NCBI RefSeq assembly: GCF_003443535.1
Contig: NZ_CP031946.1
Coordinates: 744,001-808,000 of the forward strand
Direction of reading: 5' to 3'
DNA: 64,000 bases
Source of the DNA: Ruegeria sp. AD91A
Lineage (GTDB): Bacteria; Pseudomonadota; Alphaproteobacteria; Rhodobacterales; Rhodobacteraceae
A program made the translations under genes and the position numbers. This document shows positions 8,508 through 16,777 of this stretch, in pieces. Below the pieces are notes generated by a model. The model was not told the origin of the DNA and made no database searches. It saw nothing but the letters and a program-made list of their open reading frames with translations. Positions within the stretch are counted from its first letter, which is position 1. Each line of letters opens with the position of its first letter.

Positions 8508-8684
8508 TCAACAGGTCAGCTCCTTCATACCCTGTTCCAGACCAGCCCGGCCTCTGCATTCCAATGCTCATTTGCGCCGCCGGGGTAGGCGGTCTTATAG
8601 CAGCTTATCGAGATGTCGCCGACGAAGATGCACATGTAGTCCGGGCCGCAGGTTCGCAGGGCTTCATGTGTCGGGTTTTGTTGG
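8508..8684 (-). pseudogene. Decayed duplicate of the 3' end of the VWA (CoxE-like) gene
   Basis: On the minus strand this stretch reads ...EALRTCGPDYMCIFVGDIS then YPGGANEHWNAEAG, and after a frame shift LEQGMKELTC-stop. It matches the intact VWA gene at 10614-11798 (VFRTYGSDYKCIFVGDAS, YPGGANEHWNAEAG, LEQGMRELTR-stop). About 140 bp between the two matching blocks are missing and there is no start codon. The copy is in the same orientation as its parent and lies on the other side of the 8719-10449 gene, so this gene and its flanks seem to have arisen by a local duplication or insertion event. Confidence 0.85.
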
Positions 8685-8718
8685 CCACTTCAAAAAGCAC
8701 CAGAAACCGCTGATGCTG

Positions 8719-10449
8719 CTACTGTTTTCCGGGCGCAGGAAGCTCCAGATTTTCATGTAGGTCAGCCAAAGTTTCAGCCGTAAGTGTGGACCCTTTGGAC
8801 GCATCAAAAAACGCGTGCTCAGCTTCTTTTTGCGCCACCAGGCTGTCCGTTCTCAAATCTCTGACATCGGCACGGAGTTCGCCTTGTGCCTCCTCAAAGG
8901 TCTGTGCGTCTTGCAGTTCGCTTTCCAATGCATCGAGTTTGTCATTGTAGCTTGGGTCTCCGGGATCAAGCGCAGCAATATCATCGGCGATCTGGTCACT
9001 GCTCCGGCCGTCATAGCTTTCGTTCAGATCCCGTAAGCCCCTCCGTGCATCGTGTAACTGATCACGCAGGTCGTAATACTCCGCTGCGGCAGCCTGATAA
9101 GTGGCGATCTTTCCGACATTGCTATTTGCGGCAGCGTTCAGGAAGGCCGGGGTGGCCGCTTTCGACGCGTTCAGATTGCGCAGCTTGCTCGAACCATTGG
9201 GATCGGTGATCGCGGCTGCCAGCGGGTCCTTGTATCGGTGCTTCTTGCCGTCATGGTGCAACGCGTCGTAGCGAAGGCGGAAATTGGTATCCTTGGAGCG
9301 GTATTGAAGAGTCTCTGAATACTGGTGATAGGTCGGATCGTAAGGCACTGGTTGTACAGTCACTTCGTCTTTCGGGTGGCTCTTTGGTTGCGGAAGCCCA
9401 AGATTGTCATGATAATCGCCCAACGCGTCCTTTGTCAGAGAGCGCCCCTTAGAGGCGTCAAAGAAAGCGTCTTCTGCTTCTTCCAGGGCATCCTTTGTCT
9501 GGTGCCCAAGATCTTTCAGATCGGCGCGCAAACCGTCGCGGGTTTCTTCATATGTTTCAGCGTCCCGTAGTTCGGATTCCAATGCTTCACGTTTGCTGTC
9601 GTATTCCGGATCCGACGGATCAAGCGCTGCAATGTCATCGGCAATCTGTTCACTGCTTCGCCCGTCGTACCTTTCGTTCAGATCCCGCAAGTCGCGTCGT
9701 GTATCATAGAGCTGTCCGCGCAGGTCGTAATACTCCGCTGCAGCGGCCTGATAAGCGGCGATCTTTCCTACATTGCTGTTGGCCGCAGCGTTCCGAAATG
9801 CCGGGGAGGCCGCTTTCGACGCGTTCAGATTGCGCAGTTTATCCGAGCCATTAGGATCGGTGATCGCGGCTGCCAGCGGGTCACGGTGGCGGTGTTTCTT
9901 GCGGCCATCCAAACCAGGAGTGCCGTCATGCCGGGCTACCGGGCGTAACGAGCGTTCGATCGGTTTGACCGAAACAGTCTTGTATGTACGAGTTTTCTTT
10001 GCAGGTTTATTGCTGGACTTCTTCGCTGGCTGTTTCCCGAAAAGCTGTTGGACATCCTTCTTGAACTCTCGTCCAAATTCACCAACCGAGACACGCCGGA
10101 CTTTTTGGTTTCCGCCGGTGCCTGTATTAGACTTTTTTGCTTTTGCAGCGTGTTGCTTTTTGGATCCGGCGCTTTTCTGCGAAGCTGACGCTTTGCCCTT
10201 GGAGTTGTTTTTTCCACCACCGTTGGCCTGGGAGCCCTTTGAGGAATTCCCTTTTCCATTGGATCCATTGGATCCATTGCTCTTGCCATTGTCGGCTTTT
10301 CCGGAATTCCCTTTGCCATTTCCATTGTCGTTCTTTGCGAAAGCTGCATCCGGCGCGAGCGCAAAAGTCGCTGCTGCTGCGACTGCAACACTCAGTGATG
10401 TGGCGGTTGCCACAGACGCAAGAAGATTTCGCAAATTGTGGCTGGCCAT
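8719..10449 (-). CDS. Secreted protein: signal peptide, Gly/Asn/Lys-rich linker, two ~174-residue repeats
   Basis: A 576-residue protein I cannot assign to a known family. Residues 1-38 look like a Sec signal peptide (hydrophobic run ending DAAFA before KN). Residues 39-150 are low complexity, with short GNGKGN/NGS/KKS motifs and a net positive charge. Two copies of a domain follow at residues 181-354 and 400-573; both start with DG-K-KHR-(Y/H)-(K/R)DPLAAAITDPNGS, contain LRNLNASKAA and YQAAAAEYYDLR, an acidic helical part (ADDIAALDP, ALESEL) and FFDASKG. The repeats are helical and charged and have no cysteines or catalytic motif. It may be a periplasmic or extracellular binding/structural protein. 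It is flanked by the VWA gene and the VWA-gene remnant. The start has a purine-rich GGGGGGGAGAG leader. Confidence 0.75.
   Translation of the reverse strand: MASHNLRNLLASVATATSLSVAVAAAATFALAPDAAFAKNDNGNGKGNSGKADNGKSNGSNGSNGKGNSSKGSQANGGGKNNSKGKASASQKSAGSKKQHAAKAKKSNTGTGGNQKVRRVSVGEFGREFKKDVQQLFGKQPAKKSSNKPAKKTRTYKTVSVKPIERSLRPVARHDGTPGLDGRKKHRHRDPLAAAITDPNGSDKLRNLNASKAASPAFRNAAANSNVGKIAAYQAAAAEYYDLRGQLYDTRRDLRDLNERYDGRSSEQIADDIAALDPSDPEYDSKREALESELRDAETYEETRDGLRADLKDLGHQTKDALEEAEDAFFDASKGRSLTKDALGDYHDNLGLPQPKSHPKDEVTVQPVPYDPTYHQYSETLQYRSKDTNFRLRYDALHHDGKKHRYKDPLAAAITDPNGSSKLRNLNASKAATPAFLNAAANSNVGKIATYQAAAAEYYDLRDQLHDARRGLRDLNESYDGRSSDQIADDIAALDPGDPSYNDKLDALESELQDAQTFEEAQGELRADVRDLRTDSLVAQKEAEHAFFDASKGSTLTAETLADLHENLELPAPGKQ
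8731..9252 (-). repeat. Second copy of the in-gene ~522-bp domain repeat
   Basis: Encodes residues 400-573 of the secreted protein. It is alignable along its whole length with the copy at 9388-9909, both as DNA (for example the shared stretches around 9115 and 9760) and as protein, with scattered substitutions and no frame change. This indicates an internal tandem duplication that has since diverged. Confidence 0.85.
9388..9909 (-). repeat. First copy of the in-gene ~522-bp domain repeat
   Basis: Encodes residues 181-354 of the same secreted protein. A 45-residue spacer (KDEVTVQPVPYDPTYHQYSE and on) separates it from the second copy. Both copies keep the motifs DPLAAAITDPNGS, NAAANSNVGKIA, YDGRSS-QIADDIAALDP and AFFDASKG. 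Confidence 0.85.
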
Positions 10450-10613
10450 CTCTCCCCCCCAGCTTTAACGCGCTTGCACCTTATCACGAGATGGGAATTC
10501 GACGAGTCTTATGAAGCCTTTTGTGTGCTATTTGTAAACATTGTGTGGGGGGTATTTGAGGTGTTTGTTTTTGTTTTGGACACAACCGGGCGCAGCTTGA
10601 AGTCTTAACTTGG

Positions 10614-11798
10614 CTACCGAGTCAGTTCCCTCATGCCCTGTTCCAGACCGGCCAGAGTCATTGGCACCATGCGATCTTCAAAGATTTCACGGATCATGCC
10701 GATTGAATGGGTGTATTCCCAGTACTTCTCGGGCACAGGGTTGATCCACAGGTTCGATGCCCATTGATCCCGCGCGCGTTGCAGCCAGACCTGACCTGCC
10801 TCTGCGTTCCAATGCTCGTTTGCGCCGCCGGGATAGGCGATCTCATAGGGGCTCATCGAGGCGTCGCCGACGAAGATGCACTTATAGTCACTGCCATAGG
10901 TGCGAAAAACCTCGTGGGTCGGGGTCTGCTGATCCCACCGGCGGCGGTTGTCGCGCCAGACACCTTCATAGAGGCAATTGTGGAAGTAGTAGTATTCGAG
11001 ATGCTTGAACTCGGTTCGCGCGGCTGAGAACAATTCCTCGACCACCTTGATATGCGGGTCCATTGATCCGCCGACATCCAGAAACAGCAGTACCTTGACT
11101 GCGTTGTGGCGTTCGGGGCGGGTTTTGACATCCAGATAGCCATGTTCGGCGGTGGCGCGTATGGTGCCATCCAGATCCAGTTCCTCGGCAGCGCCTTCGC
11201 GCGCCCAGCGGCGCAGGCGTTTCAAAGCAACTTTGATGTTGCGCGTGCCCAGTTCAACCGTGTCGTCCAGATTCCTGAATTCCCGTTTGTCCCAGACTTT
11301 GACCGCGCGCTGGTGGCGGCTTTCCTTCTGACCGATGCGGACCCCTTCGGGGTTGTATCCATAGGCCCCGAACGGAGAAGTTCCGGCTGTGCCGATCCAC
11401 TTGTTTCCGCCCTGATGACGGCCTTGTTGTTCCTTGAGGCGTTCGCGCAGTGTTTCCATCAGCTTGTCGAACCCGCCAAGCGCTTCGATCTCGGCTTTTT
11501 CTTCATCCGTCAGGTGTTTTTCGGCTAGTTTGGCCAACCAATCACCGGGGATATCGACGGCCTCCAGAACTTGATCGAAACTGATTTCGTTCAGCCCTTC
11601 GAAACTGGCGGCAAAGGCGCGGTCGAACTTGTCGATGTTGCGTTCGTCCTTCACCATCGAAACGCGGGCGAGATAGTAGAACGCCTCGACATCATAGGTG
11701 GCAAGACCCTTTTTCATGCCTTCCAGAAAAGTCAGATACTCCCGAAGCGATACCGGGATGCCAGCTTTGCGAAGGTTTTCGAAAAAGGGCAGGAACAT
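10614..11798 (-). CDS. VWA-domain protein, CoxE-like (partner of the MoxR ATPase)
   Basis: A 394-residue cytoplasmic protein of the CoxE/COG3552 type. The N-terminal ~200 residues are helical and charged. The C-terminal half carries a von Willebrand A domain with the metal-site motif DVGGS (241-245, in KVLLFLDVGGSMDPHI) and later FVGDASMSPYEI. Such proteins work with MoxR AAA+ ATPases in metal-cofactor insertion or complex maturation. A MoxR gene lies 2.1 kb upstream on the same strand with three small genes in between, so an operon is likely. A broken copy of this gene's 3' end is found at 8508-8684. Confidence 0.9.
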   Translation of the reverse strand: MFLPFFENLRKAGIPVSLREYLTFLEGMKKGLATYDVEAFYYLARVSMVKDERNIDKFDRAFAASFEGLNEISFDQVLEAVDIPGDWLAKLAEKHLTDEEKAEIEALGGFDKLMETLRERLKEQQGRHQGGNKWIGTAGTSPFGAYGYNPEGVRIGQKESRHQRAVKVWDKREFRNLDDTVELGTRNIKVALKRLRRWAREGAAEELDLDGTIRATAEHGYLDVKTRPERHNAVKVLLFLDVGGSMDPHIKVVEELFSAARTEFKHLEYYYFHNCLYEGVWRDNRRRWDQQTPTHEVFRTYGSDYKCIFVGDASMSPYEIAYPGGANEHWNAEAGQVWLQRARDQWASNLWINPVPEKYWEYTHSIGMIREIFEDRMVPMTLAGLEQGMRELTR

Positions 11799-11802
11799 CG
11801 TG

Positions 11803-11973
11803 TCAGGCCACCAAACGCACCAGAACCAGCGAGATCACCAGACCCACCAGCGCAAAGGCTATGCCGTACCCGGCTGCATATTGCGCCATATCGGCCCGAT
11901 TGCCGCTGCGCTTTTTCGCGGTCAGGGCGCCCAAGGTTGCACCCAGTGCCGCCATTCCCAGAACTACCAACAT
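11803..11973 (-). CDS. Small two-helix membrane protein
   Basis: A 56-residue protein, MLVVLGMAALGATLG then KKRSGNRADMAQYAAGY then a second hydrophobic helix ending VLVRLVA. The frame is open to 12057, but the longer version would overlap the DUF2927 gene, and the ATG at 11973 fits the 7-bp spacing after that gene's stop. The two helices with a basic loop suggest a small inner-membrane protein. It is 4 bp from the VWA gene and so probably part of that operon. No family assignment. Confidence 0.65.
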   Translation of the reverse strand: MLVVLGMAALGATLGALTAKKRSGNRADMAQYAAGYGIAFALVGLVISLVLVRLVA

Positions 11974-11980
11974 ATGTGTG

Positions 11981-13348
11981 TCATCCGTCTTTCGTGCTAT
12001 CGGCGTTTCTTCGGCCACCATCCTGCGACAACGACTGGGCCACCAGATCCGAACCAAACCCGTACCGCGCCCATCCCAGGCTGTCCAGCCTGACGGCGCG
12101 TGCCTTCTGGATCTGTCCTGCCTGTCTCAGTGCCTCTGATTTCAGCAACAACAATGTGGCCAGCAAAGAGGCATTTTCAGCTCGGGTCATGACATCGATG
12201 GCCCTGTCCAGTTCAGGCAGAACAGTGGGCCCCTTATCCTGTGCCAGCGCAAACGCTGCGGTTTGAGTCGTTACATAGGCCTGATGCACGTCTGTTCCGG
12301 GCGTGGCCTTCAGGAACTGTTGCGCAATCTGAAACTGGCGCTGGGCTTCGTTGGGGTCTCGGAATTGTTCCATCCTGCCCATCAGGTAATGGGGATAGGC
12401 GCGGCGGTGATCTGTCCAACCCTGTTGCTGACCGATCCGTGCCGCTTTTCGCGCCGCGCGCATCTGTCTGGGCGAACCCGACCCGGGCCCCAGTGATTTC
12501 TGAATCGCGTCAATCCACTCGCGCGGCGTATCCGTGAAGGGTTGAACGGCCACTCTGTCCCCTTGCGGGTTCAGCTTGCCAAGAACTCCGGGAATGACAG
12601 CGGCGACCTGATCTCGGGTCATGCCGGTGCGCAGTTCCGGCGCATAAGCAGCCCGCAGGATCAGCATATCGAATCCGGTCAGAACAGTATGGATGTTGTC
12701 GTCGTTGAACACCGAATCCGGCAGATGGTAGAGGTCGTTCAGCGGACCAAGGGCCTGTGCCAGTTCTTCATGCAGACAATCACGTATTTCCTGCGGACTG
12801 ACGTCGTATGGGATGAAAATCCCAAGCCGTTCGCGTTTTCGAAGCTCGGTCCAACTGCTTTTGATCTTTCGACGGTCACGTCGATACTCTTCAAGGCTGG
12901 ACGAGTTGGGGACCACAAAACACGCCGCGTTGGGCAGAATGCGCAGAATGTCTTTCTGACTGACGGCTTCGATGGTGATATTGGCCTGACCCTCGTTGAC
13001 CTGCCGGATATTGATCCCGGCCTCGCGCCGTAGGCGATTGAGCAACCGGGTCAGGTCCTGCTGCATGCTTGCGGTCGGTGATCCGGTCAGACGGACTGTG
13101 ACCGGGGTCTCAAATCGCGTGAAAACGGGCAGGGCGGCCCCACTTTCCAGCTCGAAATGCAAGGACAAGAAGTCAGAGGCGATGTTTTTGTTGGACCGAG
13201 CGGGCGGCGAGGGATGCGCAGTCGAAAAAGATTTGGCAGGCGGCAAAGTCGCTTCGATGGACTGGACCTGACCGGGAAGCTCGATTGTTTCAACCGTCGC
13301 GCAGCCAGAAACAACCAGTGCCAGAAAAAGGGCACTCAATCGCTTCAT
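11981..13348 (-). CDS. DUF2927 lipoprotein
   Basis: A 455-residue protein with a lipoprotein signal (MKRLSALFLALVVSGC, lipidated Cys16). The central part FLSLHFELESGAALPVFTRFE... and the block CLHEELAQALGPLNDLYHLPDSVFNDD are the DUF2927 signature; the HEELAQALG helix resembles a metalloprotease zinc helix but only one His is present. The C-terminal ~120 residues (GRMEQFRDPNEAQRQFQIAQQFLK..., LLLKSEALRQAGQIQKARAVRLDSLGWARYGFG) look like tetratricopeptide-type helices. It is likely anchored in the outer or inner membrane facing the periplasm. It overlaps the GNAT gene by 4 bp (ATGA). Confidence 0.85.
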   Translation of the reverse strand: MKRLSALFLALVVSGCATVETIELPGQVQSIEATLPPAKSFSTAHPSPPARSNKNIASDFLSLHFELESGAALPVFTRFETPVTVRLTGSPTASMQQDLTRLLNRLRREAGINIRQVNEGQANITIEAVSQKDILRILPNAACFVVPNSSSLEEYRRDRRKIKSSWTELRKRERLGIFIPYDVSPQEIRDCLHEELAQALGPLNDLYHLPDSVFNDDNIHTVLTGFDMLILRAAYAPELRTGMTRDQVAAVIPGVLGKLNPQGDRVAVQPFTDTPREWIDAIQKSLGPGSGSPRQMRAARKAARIGQQQGWTDHRRAYPHYLMGRMEQFRDPNEAQRQFQIAQQFLKATPGTDVHQAYVTTQTAAFALAQDKGPTVLPELDRAIDVMTRAENASLLATLLLLKSEALRQAGQIQKARAVRLDSLGWARYGFGSDLVAQSLSQDGGRRNADSTKDG

Positions 13349-13803
13349 GAGCGGGCGTACTTGATGAACGGTGTCAGTGTTCCGATGCGATCATACAATT
13401 GCCGCGCAGTATGGTTGAACTCCTGGGTCAGCCAATAAACCGATGGCGCGCCCTGACGATCGGCCTCATCATAGACTGCTTGGATCAAGGCCCGCCCAAC
13501 GCCGGAACCCCTTGCCTCGGGTCGTGCGAACAGGTCCTGCAAGTAGCAGACTTTTTCCACCTTCCAGGCATGACGATGAAACAGGTAATGTGTCAGTCCG
13601 ACCAGAGCGCCATTCTGCTCGGCAACGAAACAGGAAAAATCCTGCGGGTCGTCGCCCAGCAGTCTGCAAAAGGTTGTTTCGTATATGTCATCGGGCAGGG
13701 CCGTTTCGTAAAATGCCAGATAATCCCGCCACATGTCGGCCCATTGGCTTTTGTCCTCGGCACGCAGGGTGCGGATTGTCAGTGCGTTAGCCAAGCGATA
13801 CAT
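13345..13803 (-). CDS. GNAT-family N-acetyltransferase
   Basis: A 152-residue acetyltransferase. The acetyl-CoA-binding motif is seen in LQDLFARPEARGSGVGRALIQAVYDEA (R/Q-x-x-G-x-G/A pattern), followed by the usual YWLTQEFNHTARQLYDRIG strand-helix at the C-terminus. The frame extends to 13869, but the ATG at 13803 (MYRLANALTIRTLR) gives the normal GNAT N-terminus. The substrate is unknown. Its stop overlaps the start of the DUF2927 gene, placing it between MoxR and the lipoprotein in one transcript. Confidence 0.85.
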   Translation of the reverse strand: MYRLANALTIRTLRAEDKSQWADMWRDYLAFYETALPDDIYETTFCRLLGDDPQDFSCFVAEQNGALVGLTHYLFHRHAWKVEKVCYLQDLFARPEARGSGVGRALIQAVYDEADRQGAPSVYWLTQEFNHTARQLYDRIGTLTPFIKYARS

Positions 13804-13903
13804 CCAGTTCTGTGGGGGCGAAGCTCTGTCTCGCCAGATAGGCCGATGCTGACATTCGGGTCGTCCCAAGGCAAGCCATGATCACCGTCCCTTTACCTGC
13901 CGG

Positions 13904-14749
13904 CTATCGCTTGCCGCGTGCCAAGAAGGCCAGACGTTCGAACAAATGCACATCCTGTTCATTCTTCAGCAACGCACCGTGCAGTTTCGGCAGCGCGTCG
14001 GTACCGCCACGCTTGAGGTCTTCGGCACTCAGGTCTTCGGCCAGCAGCAGTTTCAGCCAGTCCAGCACCTCGGATGTCGATGGCTTTTTCTTCAGCCCCT
14101 GCGTGTCGCGGATTTCATAGAACTGGGTCAGGGCTGTGGTCAGCAGCGCCTCCTTGATGCCAGGATGATGTACTTCGACGATTCGACGCATCGTAGCCTC
14201 ATCCGGAAAGCGGATGTAGTGAAAGAAACAGCGGCGCAGGAACGCGTCCGGCAATTCTTTTTCATTGTTCGAGGTGATGATAACGATAGGGCGGTTCTTG
14301 GCCCGGATCGTTGCCCCTGTCTCGTAAACATGGAACTCCATCTTGTCGAGTTCCTGCAGAAGGTCGTTGGGAAACTCGATATCCGCCTTGTCGATCTCAT
14401 CGATCAGCAGAACAACCTTTTCGTCGGCCTCGAAGGCCTGCCACAGCTTGCCTTTGCGGATGTAGTTCGACACGTCATGAACACGTTCCTCACCCAGCTG
14501 GCTGTCCCGCAAACGGCTGACCGCATCATATTCATACAGGCCCTGCTGCGCGCGGGTGGTGGATTTCACGTTCCACTCAATCATCCTCAGCCCCAGCGCG
14601 CCGGCCACCTGTTTGGCAAGCTCTGTCTTGCCAGTGCCGGGTTCGCCCTTGACCAGCAATGGACGCTCGAGTGTGACGGCGGCGTTCACGGCAATTGTCA
14701 GATCGTCAGTGGCGACATATTCGGCTGTACCTTGAAAGCGTGCTGTCAT
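13904..14749 (-). CDS. MoxR-family AAA+ ATPase
   Basis: A 281-residue AAA+ ATPase. Walker A is GEPGTGKT at 35-42, Walker B is VLLIDEIDKAD at 113-123, and a sensor region IVIITSNNEKELPDAFLRRC follows. The length and the insertion EFPNDLLQELDKMEF are typical of the MoxR group, which remodels protein complexes or aids metal-cofactor insertion with VWA-domain partners. The VWA partner is encoded at the other end of the same gene run. It is first in the run, with a ~380-bp spacer shared with the divergent dksA. Confidence 0.93.
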   Translation of the reverse strand: MTARFQGTAEYVATDDLTIAVNAAVTLERPLLVKGEPGTGKTELAKQVAGALGLRMIEWNVKSTTRAQQGLYEYDAVSRLRDSQLGEERVHDVSNYIRKGKLWQAFEADEKVVLLIDEIDKADIEFPNDLLQELDKMEFHVYETGATIRAKNRPIVIITSNNEKELPDAFLRRCFFHYIRFPDEATMRRIVEVHHPGIKEALLTTALTQFYEIRDTQGLKKKPSTSEVLDWLKLLLAEDLSAEDLKRGGTDALPKLHGALLKNEQDVHLFERLAFLARGKR

Positions 14750-15131
14750 GGGCCTCTCGTATGGTTTTTCGTGATCCGTGGGCTGGTTGTGTTTTCCGGG
14801 TTACAGACGGCCAACGATTTTGACAACCCGCGTCCATGCGTCGGTTGAGGCGATTTTAGTAAGAACTCCAAGCCCTTTTGGTTGATTCGCGTGCGGGAAT
14901 GTGTCCTGCTGATTAACGCCTGCCTCAAAAAGGCCCGCTAAATTTCATAGAAAAATAGGGTTTTGTTGTTGTTTGTCTCATATTTAGACAAAACAGCGCT
15001 TGGGCGTGCTGAAGCAAAGTTTGTGTAGTGACAATCCCACGCTCGTCGGCTAAATGCTGCGCAGAAGGGGGTGCCAAATGTCAGGTGAAACAACCGCGAC
15101 CGACGTTTCTGGCCATACCGAGGGAGCAAAT
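14750..15131. other. Divergent moxR/dksA intergenic region
   Basis: 382 bp without a convincing gene. It is AT-richer around 14940-15010 and contains a 7-bp inverted repeat, TTTGTCT / AGACAAA, around a 7-base loop near 14975-14995, which could be an operator. Promoters for moxR (minus) and dksA (plus) must lie here. The in-frame extension of dksA to 15054 is judged non-coding. Confidence 0.4.
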
Positions 15132-15554
15132 ATGAAACAGGAAGTTTTTCTGCCGGAGGATTACCGCCCGGCCGAAGATGAACCTTTCATGAATGACCGT
15201 CAGCTTGAGTATTTCCGCCGCAAGCTGTTGGATTGGAAGAATGAACTTTTGGCGGGCAGCCGCGACACGATCGAAGGGCTGCAGGACAACACCCGAAACA
15301 TCCCGGATGTCGCAGACCGAGCGAGCGAGGAAACAGATCGCGCTTTGGAACTGCGGACACGCGATCGTCAACGCAAGCTGGTCGCCAAAATCGACGCAGC
15401 CCTGCGTCGGATCGAAGAAAGTGAATACGGGTATTGCGAAAAGACCGGCGATCCGATTTCGCTGAAACGTCTTGATGCACGTCCGATTGCAACCATGACG
15501 CTTGAGGCGCAAGAGCGCCACGAGCGCCGCGAAAAAGTCCACCGCGACGATTGA
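15132..15554 (+). CDS. dksA: RNA polymerase-binding transcription factor DksA (single-Cys type)
   Basis: A 140-residue DksA. It binds the RNA polymerase secondary channel and, with ppGpp, adjusts rRNA and amino-acid promoters. The coiled-coil tip motif DVADRA (59-64, matching the DxxDxA of E. coli DksA) is intact. The zinc-finger region YGYCEKTGDPISLKRLDARPIATM keeps only Cys102 of the usual four cysteines, as in the characterised Rhodobacter sphaeroides homologue, so it is probably zinc-independent. The start at 15132 (MKQEVFLPEDYRP) has a GAGGGAG ribosome site; the longer open frame is unlikely. A clear terminator follows. Confidence 0.93.
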   Translation: MKQEVFLPEDYRPAEDEPFMNDRQLEYFRRKLLDWKNELLAGSRDTIEGLQDNTRNIPDVADRASEETDRALELRTRDRQRKLVAKIDAALRRIEESEYGYCEKTGDPISLKRLDARPIATMTLEAQERHERREKVHRDD

Positions 15555-15580
15555 TCGCCGGGTGCAACTTGAGAATTTCG

Positions 15581-15610
15581 AACGCTGGGGCCTGTGGCTC
15601 TGGCGTTTTT
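15581..15610 (+). terminator. Rho-independent terminator of dksA
   Basis: AACGCTGGGGCC pairs with GGCTCTGGCGTT (12 bp, three G-T wobbles) around a TGT loop and runs into TTTTT. It sits 27 bp after the dksA stop. Confidence 0.75.
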
Positions 15611-15627
15611 GCGTTAAGCGGTAGGGC

Positions 15628-16773
15628 ATGAAGATCAATCGGTTGAATTTCTGCGTTATTGGCGGTGGCATCGGTGGCTTGGCGTCTGCGTTGGCGCTGC
15701 GGCAACACGGGGCGCAGGTCACCCTGCTGGAGCAAGCCCCGGCACTGACCGAGGTCGGCGCAGGTCTGCAGATCAGTGAAAACGGGATGTGTGTGTTGCG
15801 CGCGCTTGGGGTGGCGGATCTGTCTGTCGGTCAGAAATCCCATGGTACGATCGTCCGTGATTACCGCAAAGGGCGCGTTGTCAGCCGACTGCCTGGGCCG
15901 TCGGCTGGTCCGACCATTTATTTTCACCGTGCCGACTTGTTGAATCTGCTGCATTCTGCGGCCCGCAAGGCCGGTGTGGATGTCCGCCTGGGGGCCAAAG
16001 TTTCCAACGTGCAAAAACACTCCAACGAAGCTGAAATCCTGTTGGCGAGCGGCGAGCGGCTGCGCGCCGAATGTGTCATTGCCGCCGACGGTGGTCGAAG
16101 CGCGATTCGCCCGGCCCTGAACGGGCCCGAAACTCCCGCGTTTACGCACCAGGTCGCCTGGCGCGCAACCATTCCCTGGCAACCAGATTCAGACGTGGTG
16201 GCGGCATCCCTGACCATGGGGCCGGGTCGGCATGTCGTGACCTATCCTTTGCGCGATCAAAGCATGATGAACATCGTTGCGGTCGAGGAGCGCTCGGATT
16301 GGCGGGAAGAGGGATGGAAGCTAAGGGGTGATCCGGACGAATTGCGCGCACGTTTTTCAGGATTCGGCGATCCGGTACGTGAGATTCTGTCAAAGGTCTC
16401 CGATGTGAATCTGTGGGCTTTGTTCCTGCGCCCGGTCGCAGAAAAATGGCAGAACGGTCGTCTGGCATTGCTGGGGGACGCGGCGCATCCGACCTTGCCG
16501 TTCATGGCGCAAGGCGCTTGCCTGGCGCTGGAAGATGCCTGGACGCTTGCGCGATCATTCGACGAGCACCCGGGTGTCACCAGCGCGCTTGCAGCCTACG
16601 AGAAAACGCGCCGACCAAGGGCAGAAAGCGTGGTTGCCGCTGCCGGGTCGAACGCACGCAATTTCCACCTTTCAGGCCCCGCCCGTTTGGCGGCCCAATG
16701 TGCGCTTATGGCAATCGGGGGGAAACTGTCGCGCCGTTACGAATGGATATACAGCTACGACGTCACGGCCTGA
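15628..16773 (+). CDS. FAD-dependent aromatic-ring monooxygenase (salicylate-hydroxylase-like)
   Basis: A 381-residue class A flavoprotein monooxygenase. The Rossmann motif IGGGIGGLASALAL starts at residue 11, a DG-type motif is seen in CVIAADGGRSAIR, and the second FAD motif is LLGDAAHPTLPFMAQGACLALEDA (from about 282). This arrangement is shared by salicylate 1-, 3-hydroxybenzoate 6- and 6-hydroxynicotinate 3-monooxygenases. No ring-cleavage or regulator gene is beside it, so the substrate cannot be told. It converges on xth with only 4 bp between stops. Confidence 0.88.
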   Translation: MKINRLNFCVIGGGIGGLASALALRQHGAQVTLLEQAPALTEVGAGLQISENGMCVLRALGVADLSVGQKSHGTIVRDYRKGRVVSRLPGPSAGPTIYFHRADLLNLLHSAARKAGVDVRLGAKVSNVQKHSNEAEILLASGERLRAECVIAADGGRSAIRPALNGPETPAFTHQVAWRATIPWQPDSDVVAASLTMGPGRHVVTYPLRDQSMMNIVAVEERSDWREEGWKLRGDPDELRARFSGFGDPVREILSKVSDVNLWALFLRPVAEKWQNGRLALLGDAAHPTLPFMAQGACLALEDAWTLARSFDEHPGVTSALAAYEKTRRPRAESVVAAAGSNARNFHLSGPARLAAQCALMAIGGKLSRRYEWIYSYDVTA

Positions 16774-16777
16774 AACA

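Noticed and set aside
10614..14749. MoxR-VWA run as an anti-phage defence island
   Set aside because: MoxR-VWA combinations occur in some defence systems, but there is no nuclease, helicase or other effector here, and the genes look like ordinary envelope or maturation components.
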